64,000 nucleotides of DNA from Lampris incognitus (GCF_029633865.1 NC_079212.1:88041986-88105985), one strand, 5' to 3'; counted from the stretch's first letter, positions 1 to 33,179 are shown. Translations and numbers: made by a program. The notes: generated by a model from the sequence alone, not told the origin.

Positions 1-21697
<21,697 letters not shown>

Positions 21698-21893
21698 CTG
21701 CTGCCCCTCCACCCATACTTATACATACGCAACACCCCAAAGAAAGGCAGAAGACAAGACGACCATGACCAACACCTCCCCAGACTTTTACTTCTCGATG
21801 CCACCACACGTTTAGAGGACTGGGATTTTTAAATGAATCATTCTGTTACTGCTGAAATTGATGGAACCCTCAAAAACCTGAGTTTGTGCTTAA

Positions 21894-22412
21894 CCCTTTA
21901 CTGCATTTCAAAGAAGCATGGAAGAAATTGTCTTTTTTTTTTTTACTAAAGCGGCCTAATAGCACAAAGATTTTTCACAATTTTGTATATTAGTGATAAC
22001 GATTTTACATATTTATGTTGCCAAGCGGTGAAAATGTGCAACAACAGTTTAGTGTTGTTAAAGCGAAAATAAGCAAAAAAAAATAATTGCTGTGAAATGG
22101 AACAAATCGGCGGCTTTTCTTCCTCCACCGATTTAATTGCAACCCGCGATCTTAAATACGATGGCCGACATGCAAATCACGGAGGCCGCGAGTCTGCAGA
22201 ACCTCCTTGTTTTGCGGTTACTTGATGGGGTGTTTTGGTTTCTGTTGCGGCGTAATATTTTACTTTGGCAGCTGCGCAGACGTGCACAACCGATGAGACG
22301 AACCAACCGGATGTTTGCGAACAGCGGAAGGGACGTTGCACCAATCATTCACGTTGTTTGTGTATGCCGCCGCATACACGTGGCCGCCGCGTGGCGGAAG
22401 TGCAGTAAAGGG
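21894..22412. mobile_element. piggyBac-type MITE
   Basis: Perfect 12-bp terminal inverted repeats (CCCTTTACTGCA at 21894 and TGCAGTAAAGGG ending 22412) are flanked on both sides by TTAA (21890-21893, 22413-22416). TTAA target sites and CCC...GGG termini are the piggyBac signature. The 519-bp body has no transposase. It sits 196 bp after the pa2g4 stop, so it may be in the 3' UTR or may shift polyadenylation. No AATAAA is seen between the stop and the element. Confidence 0.8.
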
Positions 22413-22419
22413 TTAAACT

Positions 22420-23640
22420 GCGCATGATCGCGTTTCAACAGGAAGCGCAGCCTTGTGTCGACGTCTTGCCCACGTTGTTTTGTACCCGACTCATGAAATG
22501 TTACGATGCAGGCGAGGTGGTCTGAACCTTTTTCTTTTTTTTTAATTAAAGAGGCAAAAGTTTTCAGAAGATTAAATAGTAAGTAAACGGCAGCGCGCCT
22601 GCGCCTCAGCCTCGCAGCCTGGCTGTGGTGGTTACCCGGATATGGCGTGAGCAGTTTTCAGTTTGGTTTTGCTTTGCTTTGCTGAGGTAACCTTTAAACA
22701 TGCGATTGGAAGAACGAGATGAAATTGGAAAAGATGAACCAATGAACTTTTTTTTATATATATATATTGGAACAAACTGCCAGATGTACTGCCATCCCCC
22801 TGACACGCATACGTTGTGGGAAGACGCGTGCTCCGGAGACGCGCGCTTCACCGTCAGTGGAAAACGTTTTTTTTACTCGTCCGAACGACGACGGCTCTGC
22901 GCTTTACTTCCCAGCATCCTTCGGGGTGTGGCGCGCACGGCGGCGAGGTTTACGAGCCGTCGGGGACCTGCGCCGCGAGGCGCGTTACCCCCCCGAGTCG
23001 CGTGAGAGCGCGCGCCGGAAGGGACGGGAGCGTCCGCGGAGTCGGCATCTCGAGAATGATCCGGTCTTGTTCTATAGCCACGTCACTGGGAGGAGGAACT
23101 TTATATCCAATGAAATAAAAAAAAACATTTTAATATTTTTTTTTGTTTGATTTCTTCAGTAAGGCCCCGCGTGAGCCGGATTGTGCTTGTTATTTACTGC
23201 GCGCGCGCGCAGCCCTCCCGGAAACCACTTGTGTGGAAGAATGTCAAAAGCGTCAGCATCCGGACGGGTTCTAGACCCGGACCAAGGGAAGGGGGGCGAG
23301 GGGGACTGTAATGGTCTGTGTTAGCTGTAGTCATCTTAACAGACTGAGAATGTGATGCCGAGCCACAGTGTGAACAATTATGGGAAACGGGTTGTCGAGT
23401 AGTCCATATGATGTACGATGTGAACACTTTTCTAATCTTACCGTTTGAAAATAAAATTTAATAATTTTTTTACATTGGCAGTGAAATGGTCCAGATGAAT
23501 CAGAGTTTCGTATTCAAAACAGGTTTTGACAGGTAAGCCAAATGCGGTACATTTGTTGTATTGAAGAAGCAGGAGGTAGGATAAGTCGTACTTGTTAACG
23601 TGTACTATTACTTAATTTTTTAGGATATTATTTTATGTTT
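22420..23640. other. Region downstream of pa2g4
   Basis: No gene is recognised. A CpG-rich block at about 22800-23060 stands out from its AT-rich surroundings. AATAAA occurs at 23114-23119 and 23450-23455, either of which could serve a long pa2g4 3' end. Confidence 0.35.
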
Positions 23641-23698
23641 TCTACAAGTGTGTGTGTGTGTGTATGCATATCTGTATTATGTATAGTATGCTATATGT

Positions 23699-24290
23699 AT
23701 GCAAGGAGTAGAGGTGACAAAGGTATATGAGTTTAAACACTTGGGGTCAACTGTCCAAAGTAACAGGGAGTGCAGGAGAGAGGCGAGGAAGAGAGTGCAG
23801 GCAGGGTGGAGTGGGTGGAGAAGAGCGTCAGGAGTGATGTGTGACAGAAGGGCACCATCAAGACTTAAAGGGAAGGTTTACAAGATGGTAGTGAGACCAG
23901 CTATGTTGTATGGTTTGGAGACAGTGGCACTGATGAAAAGACAGGAGGAGGTGGCAGAGATGAAGATAAGATTTTCATTGGGAGTGATGAAGAAGGACAG
24001 GATTAGGAAGGAGTATATTAGAGGGACAGCTCAGGTTGGACGGTTTGGAGACAAAGCAAGAGAGGCAAGATTGAGATGGCTTGGACATGTGTGGAGGAGA
24101 GATGCTGGGTATATTGGGAGAAGGATGCTGAATATGGAGCTGCCAGGAAAGAGGAGAAGAGGAAGGCCAGAGAGGAGGTTTATGGATGTGGTGAGGGAGG
24201 ACGTGCAGGTGGCTGGTGTGACAGATGCAGAAGACCGGAAGAGATGGAAACGGATGATCCGCTGTGGCGCCCCCTAACGGGAGCAACTGA
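23699..24290 (+). mobile_element. RTE-like LINE, 3' end of ORF
   Basis: A 192-codon open frame is the C-terminal end of a non-LTR reverse transcriptase ORF: EFKHLGSTVQSNRECRREA, RPAMLYGLETVAL, RLRWLGHVWRRDAGYIGRRM, GKRRRGRPERRFMDVV. It ends with IRCGAP and a short 3' UTR (CTAACGGGAGCAACTGAAAG). The element is strongly 5'-truncated. The same family occurs inverted at 29968-30532. The clade assignment to RTE is from the motif style and short tail repeats. Confidence 0.7.
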
Positions 24291-24659
24291 AAGTAGCAGT
24301 AGTTGTGAGATTGAGTTTCTGTGATATATAATAGGGTAAGCGATGTAATCAAACATAGTCATAATTGTTTTGTTTGGGAGTTTGAGTCCATTAAAATCAC
24401 AGCCTCCGACCAAAGACGGGCTGATAGGAGCGGAGTCGGTTAAGATTCCTTTAATGAGACATAAGACAGAATTGGGGACTGCTTTAACTATGGATATAAA
24501 TGTGTTACGAGTGCCAATCAAATCATATTTAAGGCAGAAATTCCCACATGACGAGACTGCCGCTGCTGTCAACTGACTCGCCGGCAACTTCCCCATGACT
24601 ACATTTCCCAGTATAGCAACGCAGGGATGACGGGCGATTGAATATGACGTAACACCCTG

Positions 24660-24720
24660 TATAAGTACCGCCTTCGTGTTGCGTCACATCCTCTTTCAGT
24701 TGCGCTCCTCGCTCGTCGAG
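24660..24720 (+). promoter_or_regulatory. rpl41: rpl41 core promoter and non-coding exon 1 with 5'TOP
   Basis: A TATA-like TATAAG lies at 24660-24665. Thirty bases on, CCTCTTTC (from about 24689/24690) is a terminal oligopyrimidine start as used by ribosomal protein genes. Exon 1 (about 24690-24720) is non-coding and ends at a good donor (GAG|GTAAGG). A TOP element implies translational control by the mTOR/LARP1 pathway, as known for this gene class. Confidence 0.7.
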
Positions 24721-24832
24721 GTAAGGTGGAAAACAGTCCGCGGACGATTTCGAAAATAATTTGCTAAATGTGAGCCATCCTCAACCACTAACGCGCTTTC
24801 CCCACCTCTCTTCCACAGACCCATCTCCACAG

Positions 24833-26076
24833 ATGAGAGCCAAGGTTTGTGACGCAACGTTTCCGTCGCCTTTTGGCGGTTTTCCCGTATCGCCGTCGGA
24901 ACCCGTTAACAATACAGCTAGCTAGCTAGCACGCTGCGAAGCGGCTGGCTAACGCTAGCCCAGCGTGGCTAACGGCTAGCCCAGTGTGTCTGATCCCACA
25001 AACTGAACTTCTGTTAGATTTTGTGAAGCGTTATTACATGTGCTCTGCTAGGGTTAGGCTGGATTAATGTTAGTGATACCTTAGAGCCGACGGGGTTTGG
25101 CGCATTGATGCTAACGTTTTAGGCCGGCGCTGCGCCCCGTGCGGGCTCCATGCCGCTGGTCCGCATTCGGGCTCCTGGCCATGTGTAAGTGACGCCACAG
25201 GCCTAGTCAAACGAAGCGCCACAGTTGCGGCGCTGCGAACGGTCGTCTTGTTTTTCACTAGCTTTCTAAGCATTTACTGCTGTACTGTGCCACTGCTACA
25301 CTAACTGCTCCTTTATTTTTCTTGCAGTGGAGGAAGAAGCGTATGCGCAGGTAAGAGTTGTTTGAAATACGAGCCCTTTAAAACGTCATTAGGACGTGTC
25401 TGCAACACATCACACGCAATAGTCGCATACACGTAAAGACGAGACTATTGCGTGGCCCTTAAGACTATGCAAATTATGATGTGCACATGTTGTGAATTTC
25501 AATTTGGCTGATGTGTAACCTGGCCAAGCCAGCTGTAAACCTTTCACTACAGTCATTGGATCATTATTTCCATAAATCACCATTAGATGACTCATGTAGT
25601 TGTCCTTTTTGGATGTATGCATAGTAAGTGTGTAGCTGTGCACACTTTTGCACTTAAGTGGCAATGTTTGTCTTGCAGCAGTTGTGCTGTAATTGCTCTT
25701 GCACCAGGCAATGAGTATTTACACCAGATTGAATGTTCAAATACTGTTGATGGGAAATTTGACTTTCAGGTGGAATCTAAAAGCAAGGGCAGTTGGTGTG
25801 GTTCACTGACAAGGGTCTTGTCTTCAAGCCACAAGTTTTTTAACATGGGGGACCTAACAGATATCACATGCAACCTAACACATGTTTGCTGTTGAACTCC
25901 GGGCCACGCCACAACCTTTGTCTTAATGGTCTTCCTCCTGCATACCTGCCATCTTTTTTTTTCCAACTGGCCCTCAGTGGCTATGCTATGTCTATGTTGT
26001 TGCATTGATTTCTCAAAACGTTTCTCCTCACAGGCTGAAGCGTAAAAGGAGAAAGATGAGGCAGAGGTCAAAGTAG
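24833..26076 (+). CDS. rpl41: 60S ribosomal protein L41 (eL41), 25 aa in three coding exons
   Basis: Coding segments 24833-24844, 25328-25350 and 26034-26076 join in frame (12+23+43 nt) to give MRAKWRKKRMRR followed by LKRKRRKMRQRSK and TAG. This is the standard eukaryotic eL41, the smallest and most basic ribosomal protein, which forms a single helix bridging the two subunits. Exon 2 begins at 24819 with 14 nt of 5' UTR. Introns are GT-AG. A polyadenylation signal AATAAA lies at 26310-26315. Such short coding exons are missed by ORF searches. In human the gene is also directly downstream of PA2G4. Confidence 0.95.
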
Positions 26077-26309
26077 GCTGCCCCGGTTGCCCACAGCTGT
26101 GATCCTGTCAACCTTCCCTGATGGCTGATGCTTCACAGCCCATGAATGCTCCCAAGAGCTGAAGTGGACCGCATGGTGCCAGACCTCATTAAAGAAGCAA
26201 AGATGAATCCCTTGTTCAGGACAGCCAGCTGTGGGTGTCTTCGTTTGGAAGTTGGCCCAGATGCATAAATCATCACTCGACACCAGAACCACACCTGCTT
26301 TAAGATGAT

Positions 26310-26315
26310 AATAAA
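26310..26315 (+). terminator. rpl41: rpl41 polyadenylation signal
   Basis: AATAAA 234 bp after the rpl41 stop, followed by a T-rich stretch (TTTTGGTTG). This is the first canonical signal downstream of the gene. Confidence 0.75.
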
Positions 26316-26339
26316 TTTTGGTTGCCAACATAATTGTTC

Positions 26340-27785
26340 ATGTGGTTTATTTTACACGCTTCATTAATGGTTTAGATTTGCCAGAAGTTAGTCTTGTGGT
26401 CAGGGTAGGATAGCGCAGACTGCTCCATAACTGGGTTAGCCAAGATGAGTACAGGGTATGCTAGTTAGTCCATGGGTAGCCATTGTGTAGACTCTAGTCA
26501 CACTAGAATAAAGTAAAATGTGGGTGACATTGACAGCAGATCTTGATGGAATGTGCAAAGGAAAAGAAAATGGCAGGGGTCCTTGTATAAAATCTGGGTA
26601 TTTACTAGGCACAACTAGCTGTCAAGTTAGGTATTGCATTTTAAACCTGGCCAATGCAGAGTGTAAATTCAAGGCTGAACAGATGGTCAGTCATGCAACC
26701 TGATAAGATGTGCACTTTAATACAAGGCTTTAATTTGGTTTTTTGGTCCTGGCAAGCTTGTTATTTCAGACAACGTCGGCCCCAAAGGGTTACCCATACC
26801 TACACTGAACGGTTTCTTCCATCTCGGCTTACTGGGGACACCTTGAGCATCCTGTGCTCTGAGGAACGGGTAGATTTTGAATTGCATGCAAACCAGTCTG
26901 CAGCACAAGTAAAGGACTTGGTGCTTTTTCCAGGGATGGGCTGTGTTGCTAAGCATTCAGCCAAACGGTACCTACACGCAGCACACCGCACCCAGTGTTG
27001 GTGAGGTGGCAAGTTGTGAATAAAAGTGACCCTATATCCAGCTGCAAACACTTTTATCAATAAAACAATTCCAAGTGTTGACATGTCTGACGAAGTAGGG
27101 TCAGAAAAGTGTTAGTAGCTCCTTACAGAACGTTATGCCACACGCTGCCAAGTACCTACAATGTGCTACCTCATCCTCATGCTCGAGGTTATTTGCATTA
27201 CAAATGATTTTTGGGAAATATTTCCTGCGTGAATCCAGTATTTTACAATGTAAAGTGGTTGTTTTTCATGGGTTTGGTTACATGCTGAAGTTCCCACTGT
27301 CCTTATCAAACATAGGGTCTACATTCTTTGCAGCATTGTCACTATTCAAAAACAATGGACAGTATTTATACTATAGTATTTATAATATGGTATTTAGTTA
27401 CGCTTTAATTTTGGGCTACAACACGAGAAAGACATTTGTTTCACGCCCCCCCCCCCCGGTGACCTGGTGGCACTGGGGGGAAATTTAAGCAACAATTAAA
27501 GAACTTACCCATCCATACCTCGGTTTACAGGGAGCAATGAATACAACTGAATTTTTATGACGACATTATTAAAGAGTAACCGAGCCCTAGAGTATTTTAA
27601 TGAGTTTGTTGGCATCTCCAGGTTAAAAACCATGCAAAGGTTAAAAACATGACAGGCTGGGCTTGGCACTCTGTGGTGTAAGCATAGCAGGATAAACACA
27701 GCAGATAATAACAATAATGTACCTGTTTGATGAACCAGCATCGACAGTACTTTTTTTGTTGCTTCTTTTCCTCCCTTTTCTCCCC
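26340..27785. other. Intergenic stretch without recognised content
   Basis: About 1.4 kb between rpl41 and the first repeat. No coding, RNA or mobile-element signature was recognised, although it may hold old repeats that I cannot name. Confidence 0.35.
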
Positions 27786-27789
27786 AATC

Positions 27790-28006
27790 GACTCTGTGCA
27801 TAATTGTAGTCCACGGACTTCCGGTTTCTACTGCAGCGGTCATAACAGTTTCCTGTTGGTTGGCGCGTGGTACTGAGAATGGCAAATTTTTCGCGATGCC
27901 TGCAAGATTTACCGCGGATAAATGTCAACGACATGCACAGAATTGCCGACAAACTTGCACCTGCACCTACCGGCACACGGGTGAAAAGTTTCAGGTTGTA
28001 CAATTG
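27790..28006 (-). repeat. Dispersed repeat D, copy 1
   Basis: Antisense copy of a ~200-bp sequence found three times in the window (also 28800-28998 and 59683-59905). Shared blocks are CAGGAAACTG(G/T)TATGACCG and GTAGAAACCGGAAGTC. Next to it (27745-27789) lies CTCCCCAATC, which resembles the tail of SINE family A in antisense. No coding meaning or termini were established. Confidence 0.6.
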
Positions 28007-28126
28007 TGGGTTGTAGTATCTTGACTACATGAAACAAGCACACACACAGGATTTGTTTACTTATATGTTGATGAAAACTTCGGGAGCACTACACAGCGCA
28101 GCCATCTCGGCAGGCATTCATTACAC

Positions 28127-28691
28127 CAGTGTTTCTCAACCGCGGGTCCGCGGACCCCTAGTGGTCCGTGGTGTAATTGCAAGGGGTCCGTGAAAATAAA
28201 ATATCTTTAAAAAAAAGATCCTATGACATTTATAGAAATAGGATTATTTTACTCAAATGTGACTGAGACCTTTATCTACCTAAACTATAAAGGGTAACAG
28301 GACTTTTTTCTCTAATTACATCTGTTTCACAAGTGTAATTTATTGTATTTTAATAAGAGATCTCGCTCCCATTTGCATTGTTAAAAGTTACTGCATAAAA
28401 ATTCTGTTGTTACATATATCTGAAAGTTACTGAATACATATTCTGTTTTGTTACATATATCTGAAAGTTACTGCATAAGAATTCTGTTTTGTTAACTATA
28501 TCTAAGTTACAACTGAAAGCTCTTATTTTTGCCCCAAAGAGTGAATAAATGCTATAATGCAATTTAAAATGCAGTTTTTACTGTTTCTATCAAGTTGCAA
28601 CCCCCCTCCCCCAAGATCAGGTGGAGGGGTCCTCAGGGTAGATCAAAAATACGCAGGGGGTCCAGGACCCCAAAAAGGTTGAGAACCGCTG
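28127..28691. mobile_element. hAT-type MITE, copy 1
   Basis: A 565-bp element with terminal inverted repeats (CAGTGTTTCTCAACC and GGTTGAGAACCGCTG) and a perfect 8-bp target duplication CATTACAC at 28119-28126 and 28692-28699. An 8-bp duplication and CAGTG-type ends are diagnostic of hAT. It has no transposase. A second, closely similar copy lies in opposite orientation at 37339-37902. Confidence 0.9.
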
Positions 28692-28799
28692 CATTACACA
28701 ACAGAACTACACCTGGGGGAAGGTCCTAGATTGTAATGGGTAAATGATTTTTACTGCTACTGCCACCTAGTGGACATACAGGTAAGTTTCTCTGGTTCA

Positions 28800-28998
28800 T
28801 TACACAAGTTACTACATGGGTGCAGGTGAAAGTTTGTCGACAGTTGTGTGCATGTCGTTGACATTGATCCATGGTAAATCTTGCAGAAATCGCGAAAAAT
28901 GTGCCATTGTCAATAGCACGCGCCAACAAACAGGAAACTGGTATGACCGCTGCAGTAGAAACCGGAAGTCAGTGGACAACAGCTATGCACAGAGCCGA
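28800..28998 (+). repeat. Dispersed repeat D, copy 2, fused to a SINE
   Basis: Sense copy of repeat D ending GCACAGAGCCGATTA, where it passes directly into an antisense SINE family A copy (28999). Confidence 0.6.
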
Positions 28999-29306
28999 TT
29001 ACCCCACTCCACCTCTTCTGCCGATCCGGGGAGGGCTGCAAACAACCACATGCCTCGTCCGATACATGTGGGATCGCCAGCTGCAGCTTTTCACCTGACA
29101 GTGAGGAGTTTCACCAGGGGGACGTTGCGCGTGGGAGGATGACGCTACCCCCCCCAAGTCCCCCCCCCGAATAGACGCCCCGACCGACCAGAGGAGGCGC
29201 TAGTACAGCGACCAGGACACATACCCACATCCGGCTTCCCACCCGCAGACACTGCCAATTGTGTCAGTAGGGACGCCCGACCAAGCCGGAAGTAACACGG
29301 GGATCG
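28999..29306 (-). mobile_element. SINE family A, tail-truncated and head-damaged
   Basis: Antisense copy from TTACCCCACTCCACCTCTTC to AACACGGGGATCGACAG. The A-rich tail is replaced by repeat D and the A-box end of the head is missing. Confidence 0.75.
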
Positions 29307-29309
29307 ACA

Positions 29310-29965
29310 GCACTACTGACAGTTGTTAGTGCGCTCTGTCTGACAGGGGAGTTGGCTCTTGTGATTGGTGGATTGGGAACAGGTAGCAAAGTGGTCAGAT
29401 CACGTGATCTCGACAAACCAGCTTCATTATAAAGTACTGTTCTGAAACATTACAAAGTTTTAGTGGTTCGATGCAAAGGGGTCGAGCTCACAGTGGACCC
29501 ATGTCACGTGTACGGCAACTGCTGGTTCTGAATCAGCTGTGAAAACGTATGCTCAGGCTGACTGACTGATGGTGGTACTGAGCTGAGTTTGACTGAACGA
29601 CTTTGGTCTGATAAGCCGTCAGGGATTCCAGGTTCGCTGCTGATCACCTGCGCTACAACCCAGACACTGTCAGCCATTAATCTGTTTAGGAGAAATAGAG
29701 GGAATAAGGGGAGAGAGCAAGGTCTGTTGTATGACAACATATCCAGGTTATTCAACACAGGCTTGTAAAATGCACAGTGTGAGCCACATCTACCGCAATG
29801 ACACCTGACCAATGCTGAGACACCTTCAGCTGACAGCCTCCTGCAGGTGGAACTGAAGCCTCAGGTGTGCCTCGATAAGGTCTGGGTTGTTTCATTTGTC
29901 AATCTGTTTAATTTATTTAGGCATATAGATTTTGCATATTGTTTGTTCTGAGGTAGTTTCAATTC
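29310..29965. other. Intergenic stretch without recognised content
   Basis: No gene or element recognised between the SINE and the CTA-repeat tail of the RTE relic. Confidence 0.35.
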
Positions 29966-29967
29966 AT

Positions 29968-29995
29968 TAATAGATTACTACTACTACTACTACTG

Positions 29996-30037
<42 letters not shown>

Positions 30038-30532
30038 TCGGCTGCTCCCATTAGGGGGCGCCACAGCGTATCATCCATTTCCATCTCTTCCTGTCCTCTG
30101 CATCTTCCTCTGTCACACCAGCCACCCGCATGTCCTCCCTCACCACATCCATAAACCTCCTCTTTGGCCTTCCTCTTCTCCTCTTCCCTGGCAGCACCAT
30201 ATTCAGCATCCTTCTCCCAATATACTCAGCATCTCTCCTCCACACATGCTCTTTCGTGGCATGAACCCATACTGCTGTTCGCTGATCATCACCTCTCCTC
30301 CTCTTAACCTAGCTTCTATTACTCTTTCCCATATCTTCATGCTGTGGCTGATCAACTTTATACCTCTGTAGTTGTTACAGTTCTGCACATTGCCCTTGTT
30401 CTTGAAAATCGGTATCAGTATGCTTCTTCTCCACTCCTCGGGCATCCTCTCCCTTTCCAAGATTGTGTTAAACAGTCTAATTAAAAACCCCACTGCCATC
30501 TCTCCTAAACACCTCCATGCCTCCACAGGCAT
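29968..30532 (-). mobile_element. RTE-like LINE relic with internal deletion and (TAG)n tail
   Basis: On the - strand a reverse transcriptase piece (RRSILIPIFKNKGNVQNCNN, YRGIKLISHSMKIWERVI, YGFMPRKSM) passes directly into the extreme C-terminus (MWRRDAEYIGRRMLN, GKRRRGRPKRRFMDVV, IRCGAP). The RT core between them is missing. The 3' end carries a (TAG)n run (CTA on the + strand, about 29968-30035), the tail type expected of RTE elements. It is the same family as 23699-24290. Confidence 0.75.
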
Positions 30533-30654
30533 TTATTAATAGATTAACAGGGAATAAAATTAATGTGTGTTTAATTCAGTAGGAAGACAAAAGGACCTTG
30601 ATGGTGGAGATGGTTATCACGGATTCAGATGAGGCCATCTACCCTCATCCGTTC

Positions 30655-30780
30655 AGTTCGGCAAAGAAGTATATCTACATCCCATCTGTGCCCTGTGAGA
30701 GAATATTCTCCAAAGTACGGCGAGTTCTCAGCAAAAAATAACAACGAATAAACAGGGGAAAAAAACTTTCACATTCCAGA
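30655..30780 (+). pseudogene. hAT transposase C-terminal dimerisation motif, relic
   Basis: A short frame reads YIYIPSVPCERIFSKVRRVL, then SKK, a stop and QRINRG. The PSVPCERxFS block is the hallmark of the hAT C-terminal dimerisation domain. No catalytic part is found, so this is a scrap of a dead hAT transposon. Confidence 0.6.
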
Positions 30781-30836
30781 ACATTTAAGCAAATTGTTCT
30801 CGATCAAAATTCCCGATAACACTGCTTCCCTCTTCT

Positions 30837-31231
30837 TTTTAAAAAAAAAAATTATTTCTGATTTTTCCCTTTTTTCTCCCAATTTAGTGGCCAATTGATC
30901 CCTATTTTAATTCCAACACCCACCCTCGTATTGCATGCGTTCGCCAACTGCATCTCTCCGGCCGGCAGTCTCGAAGGAGACGCCTCCCCACTTTCGTGAC
31001 AAGGCGAATCCAAGCCGAACCACTGTTTTTCCGACACACACAGAAACGCATTCACGTGACGAACAAAAGCCGACTCCGCCCCCCTCCCGAAGACAGCGTT
31101 GCCAATGATTGCTGCTTCATCGAGTCCGGCCATAGTCGGATCTGACGAGACCGGGGCGCGAACCCCAGTCCCCAGTGGGCAACTGCATCGACACCAAGCC
31201 GATGCTTAGACCGCTACGCCACCGCGGACGC
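30837..31231 (-). mobile_element. SINE family B, full copy
   Basis: Antisense full-length copy. Read on the - strand the head is GTGGCGTAGCGGTCTAAGCA (A box) and GGGTTCGCGCCC (B box), followed by the same body as the 18607 copy. The target duplication CTGCTTCCCTCTTCT (one mismatch) lies at 30822-30836 and 31232-31246. Confidence 0.85.
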
Positions 31232-31879
31232 CTGCTTCCCACTTCTAGCCCATTAAACAAGCACTCCCCATCACAGAATCTCCTCTTCCGTACTCACCCT
31301 TCATGCACAAAGGAAGTTGGTTTCATGCACAAATTAAGGTATATGCAAATAAATGCCTTCTTATATATTCCTTTTCAAATAAATCAAATACTTTATATAT
31401 GCCATGTCACACATGCTTTATTGATACACAAATGACGATGAAAACGTTTACAATCAATGAGTGCAAAGGCCCTACAAATAAATGAAGACCAACATATTCT
31501 GCATGAATTCAGGTCCGTTTATTTCAGCAAACAAAAATACATGTAAATTACTTCCACACTGTTTGAATCTTTATAGGCGTTTTGGCTTTTGGGGGTTCTT
31601 CTGTTGCATTTGCGCACGTCGGCCAGCAGATATTGCCAGCGAGTGGTGCTTCAAGTGCTTCAAGACAGTGGATCGTTTCCCCAAGCGGTTGGTTCAAAGC
31701 CTCAGAAAACCTGGTTTCTCCCCATAACTCAAGGAAAATGTGAGTTTTATTTTCTATGCAAACGTATCGCATACGGTTTATCATCCGCTACAGTTATTTA
31801 TGTTTGAGCACAGTAGCACGTGACTGCTTCTGTGTCACCATTTTTTTTTTCTTTGAAAATGATTCAAAGGCGGATGTAT

Positions 31880-32912
31880 CATCACATCAAAGATACACCC
31901 TTGGATGCACTGGGACACATCATCAGTGATGTTTCCTGAGGTCCTCGGGTGCTCTGGGTCTTTCAACGTCATACACCCTCGCTCCGGTGACCCAGCCAGG
32001 GTTGATCAGGCCCTGGCTTGTATCCCAGCAGCATTGGCCCACAGATCACTCCTTCTGATCCAACGCCGTCTGCAGGCCCTCTCTGCAGCCTCCATGATAG
32101 ACTTGATGACTCTCCTTTTTGCAGCCCCAGTGATGCCAAGTAGAGTGTAGACCTTGCACAGTGGGCGGCCAGTAAAGCCTCTACACCCCACTTCAGTGGG
32201 CTCACAACACGCCTTCCAGCCTCTCCTCTGGCACTGATCCACAAGCTGCTGGTACTTGGACCACTTCCGCTCATTTGCCTCTTCCATCCGGTCCACCCAG
32301 GGAACAGTCCGCTCTATAAGTAGCACTTGCTTTGAAGAGGCTGATGACAGCATTGCATTTGGCCTCAAGGAAGTTGTCATAATGGAGCTCAGCCAGTGGT
32401 GGTTTCTCCTCCTCAGTGGCTATCTTGAACTTCCTTGCCAGAATCTGAAGCTCTCTCTACAATTGGTGGAGCTTGTCTGCACTTCAGTTCATGGTGTAGT
32501 TGGGTCTGGTGATCTTGCCCTCTCCAACACCAAACTTCTCTGCTGCAAAACTGACAATGATAGTTGTCATCATCAGAAGCCATCTGTCTGCGTCTCCCTC
32601 TGCTTTTGATTTGATGATCCTGGCCGCGTCCTCGTCAAACTGGTGCCACTCTTTCTGCTGGCTTGCTGGAGGCTGCTTGAGCCGATTCTGCTGAATGACT
32701 CTGCAGAGAGCTAGAGAGCTTAGCAGATGGAGGTTCTGGGCTCTGTGGGGTGTCTCCAGGCCAGGCTCCTCCTGCATCTCACCAGGAGTGGATCCTGTAT
32801 GCTCTGCTGCTCCCCCCTTGCACCAAGCATTTCATTCAGGCCTGATGGATTTTAAGGCTGTGCTCATTCTTGCAGAACTTGCCACAAATGCATCTTTGAG
32901 TTGTCGTCGTTG
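31880..32912 (-). mobile_element. LINE-derived fragment, tandem copy 1
   Basis: On the - strand, frames encode PPASQQKEWHQFDEDAARI, then TTIIVSFAAEKFGVGE, and after a gap VLLIERTVPWVDRMEEANER, KWSKYQQLVDQCQRRGWKAC and LCKVYTLLGITGAAKRR. These resemble the N-terminal and C-terminal flanks of the ORF of fish non-LTR retrotransposons; the RT core between them is missing. It is duplicated in tandem at 33180-34192 with a similar breakpoint. The clade is not certain. Confidence 0.55.
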
Positions 32913-33179
32913 ATAATCCGTTTGCAAAGGTCATCATTGTTAGGGCCGTCCTATTGGGGTGCTCATTCTTCCCCCCCACCTCGGGTGCCCCTGGGGGTAT
33001 ATCTCAGTGTGTGTGTCTGTAGCTTATGTGGGTTCTTCCTCACAAAAGATGCAGGTTGGGCTGCTACCCCTTCCTGCCCCAGTTGCCGTCTCTCCGAGCT
33101 GTCAACTGTCTTCCCAGTCATTACCAATCTGTTCTTGGTGGTCACCCAGCCTGGGCGTCACTGGCTGAACCAGTTTGAA

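Noticed and set aside
22760-23120. CpG-rich open frames as a small gene or upstream promoter
   Set aside because: No homology and no splice pattern; the base composition alone is not enough to call a gene.
25490-25520. C/D-type snoRNA in rpl41 intron, from ATGATGT and CTGATG words
   Set aside because: No properly spaced C and D boxes with a terminal stem could be found.
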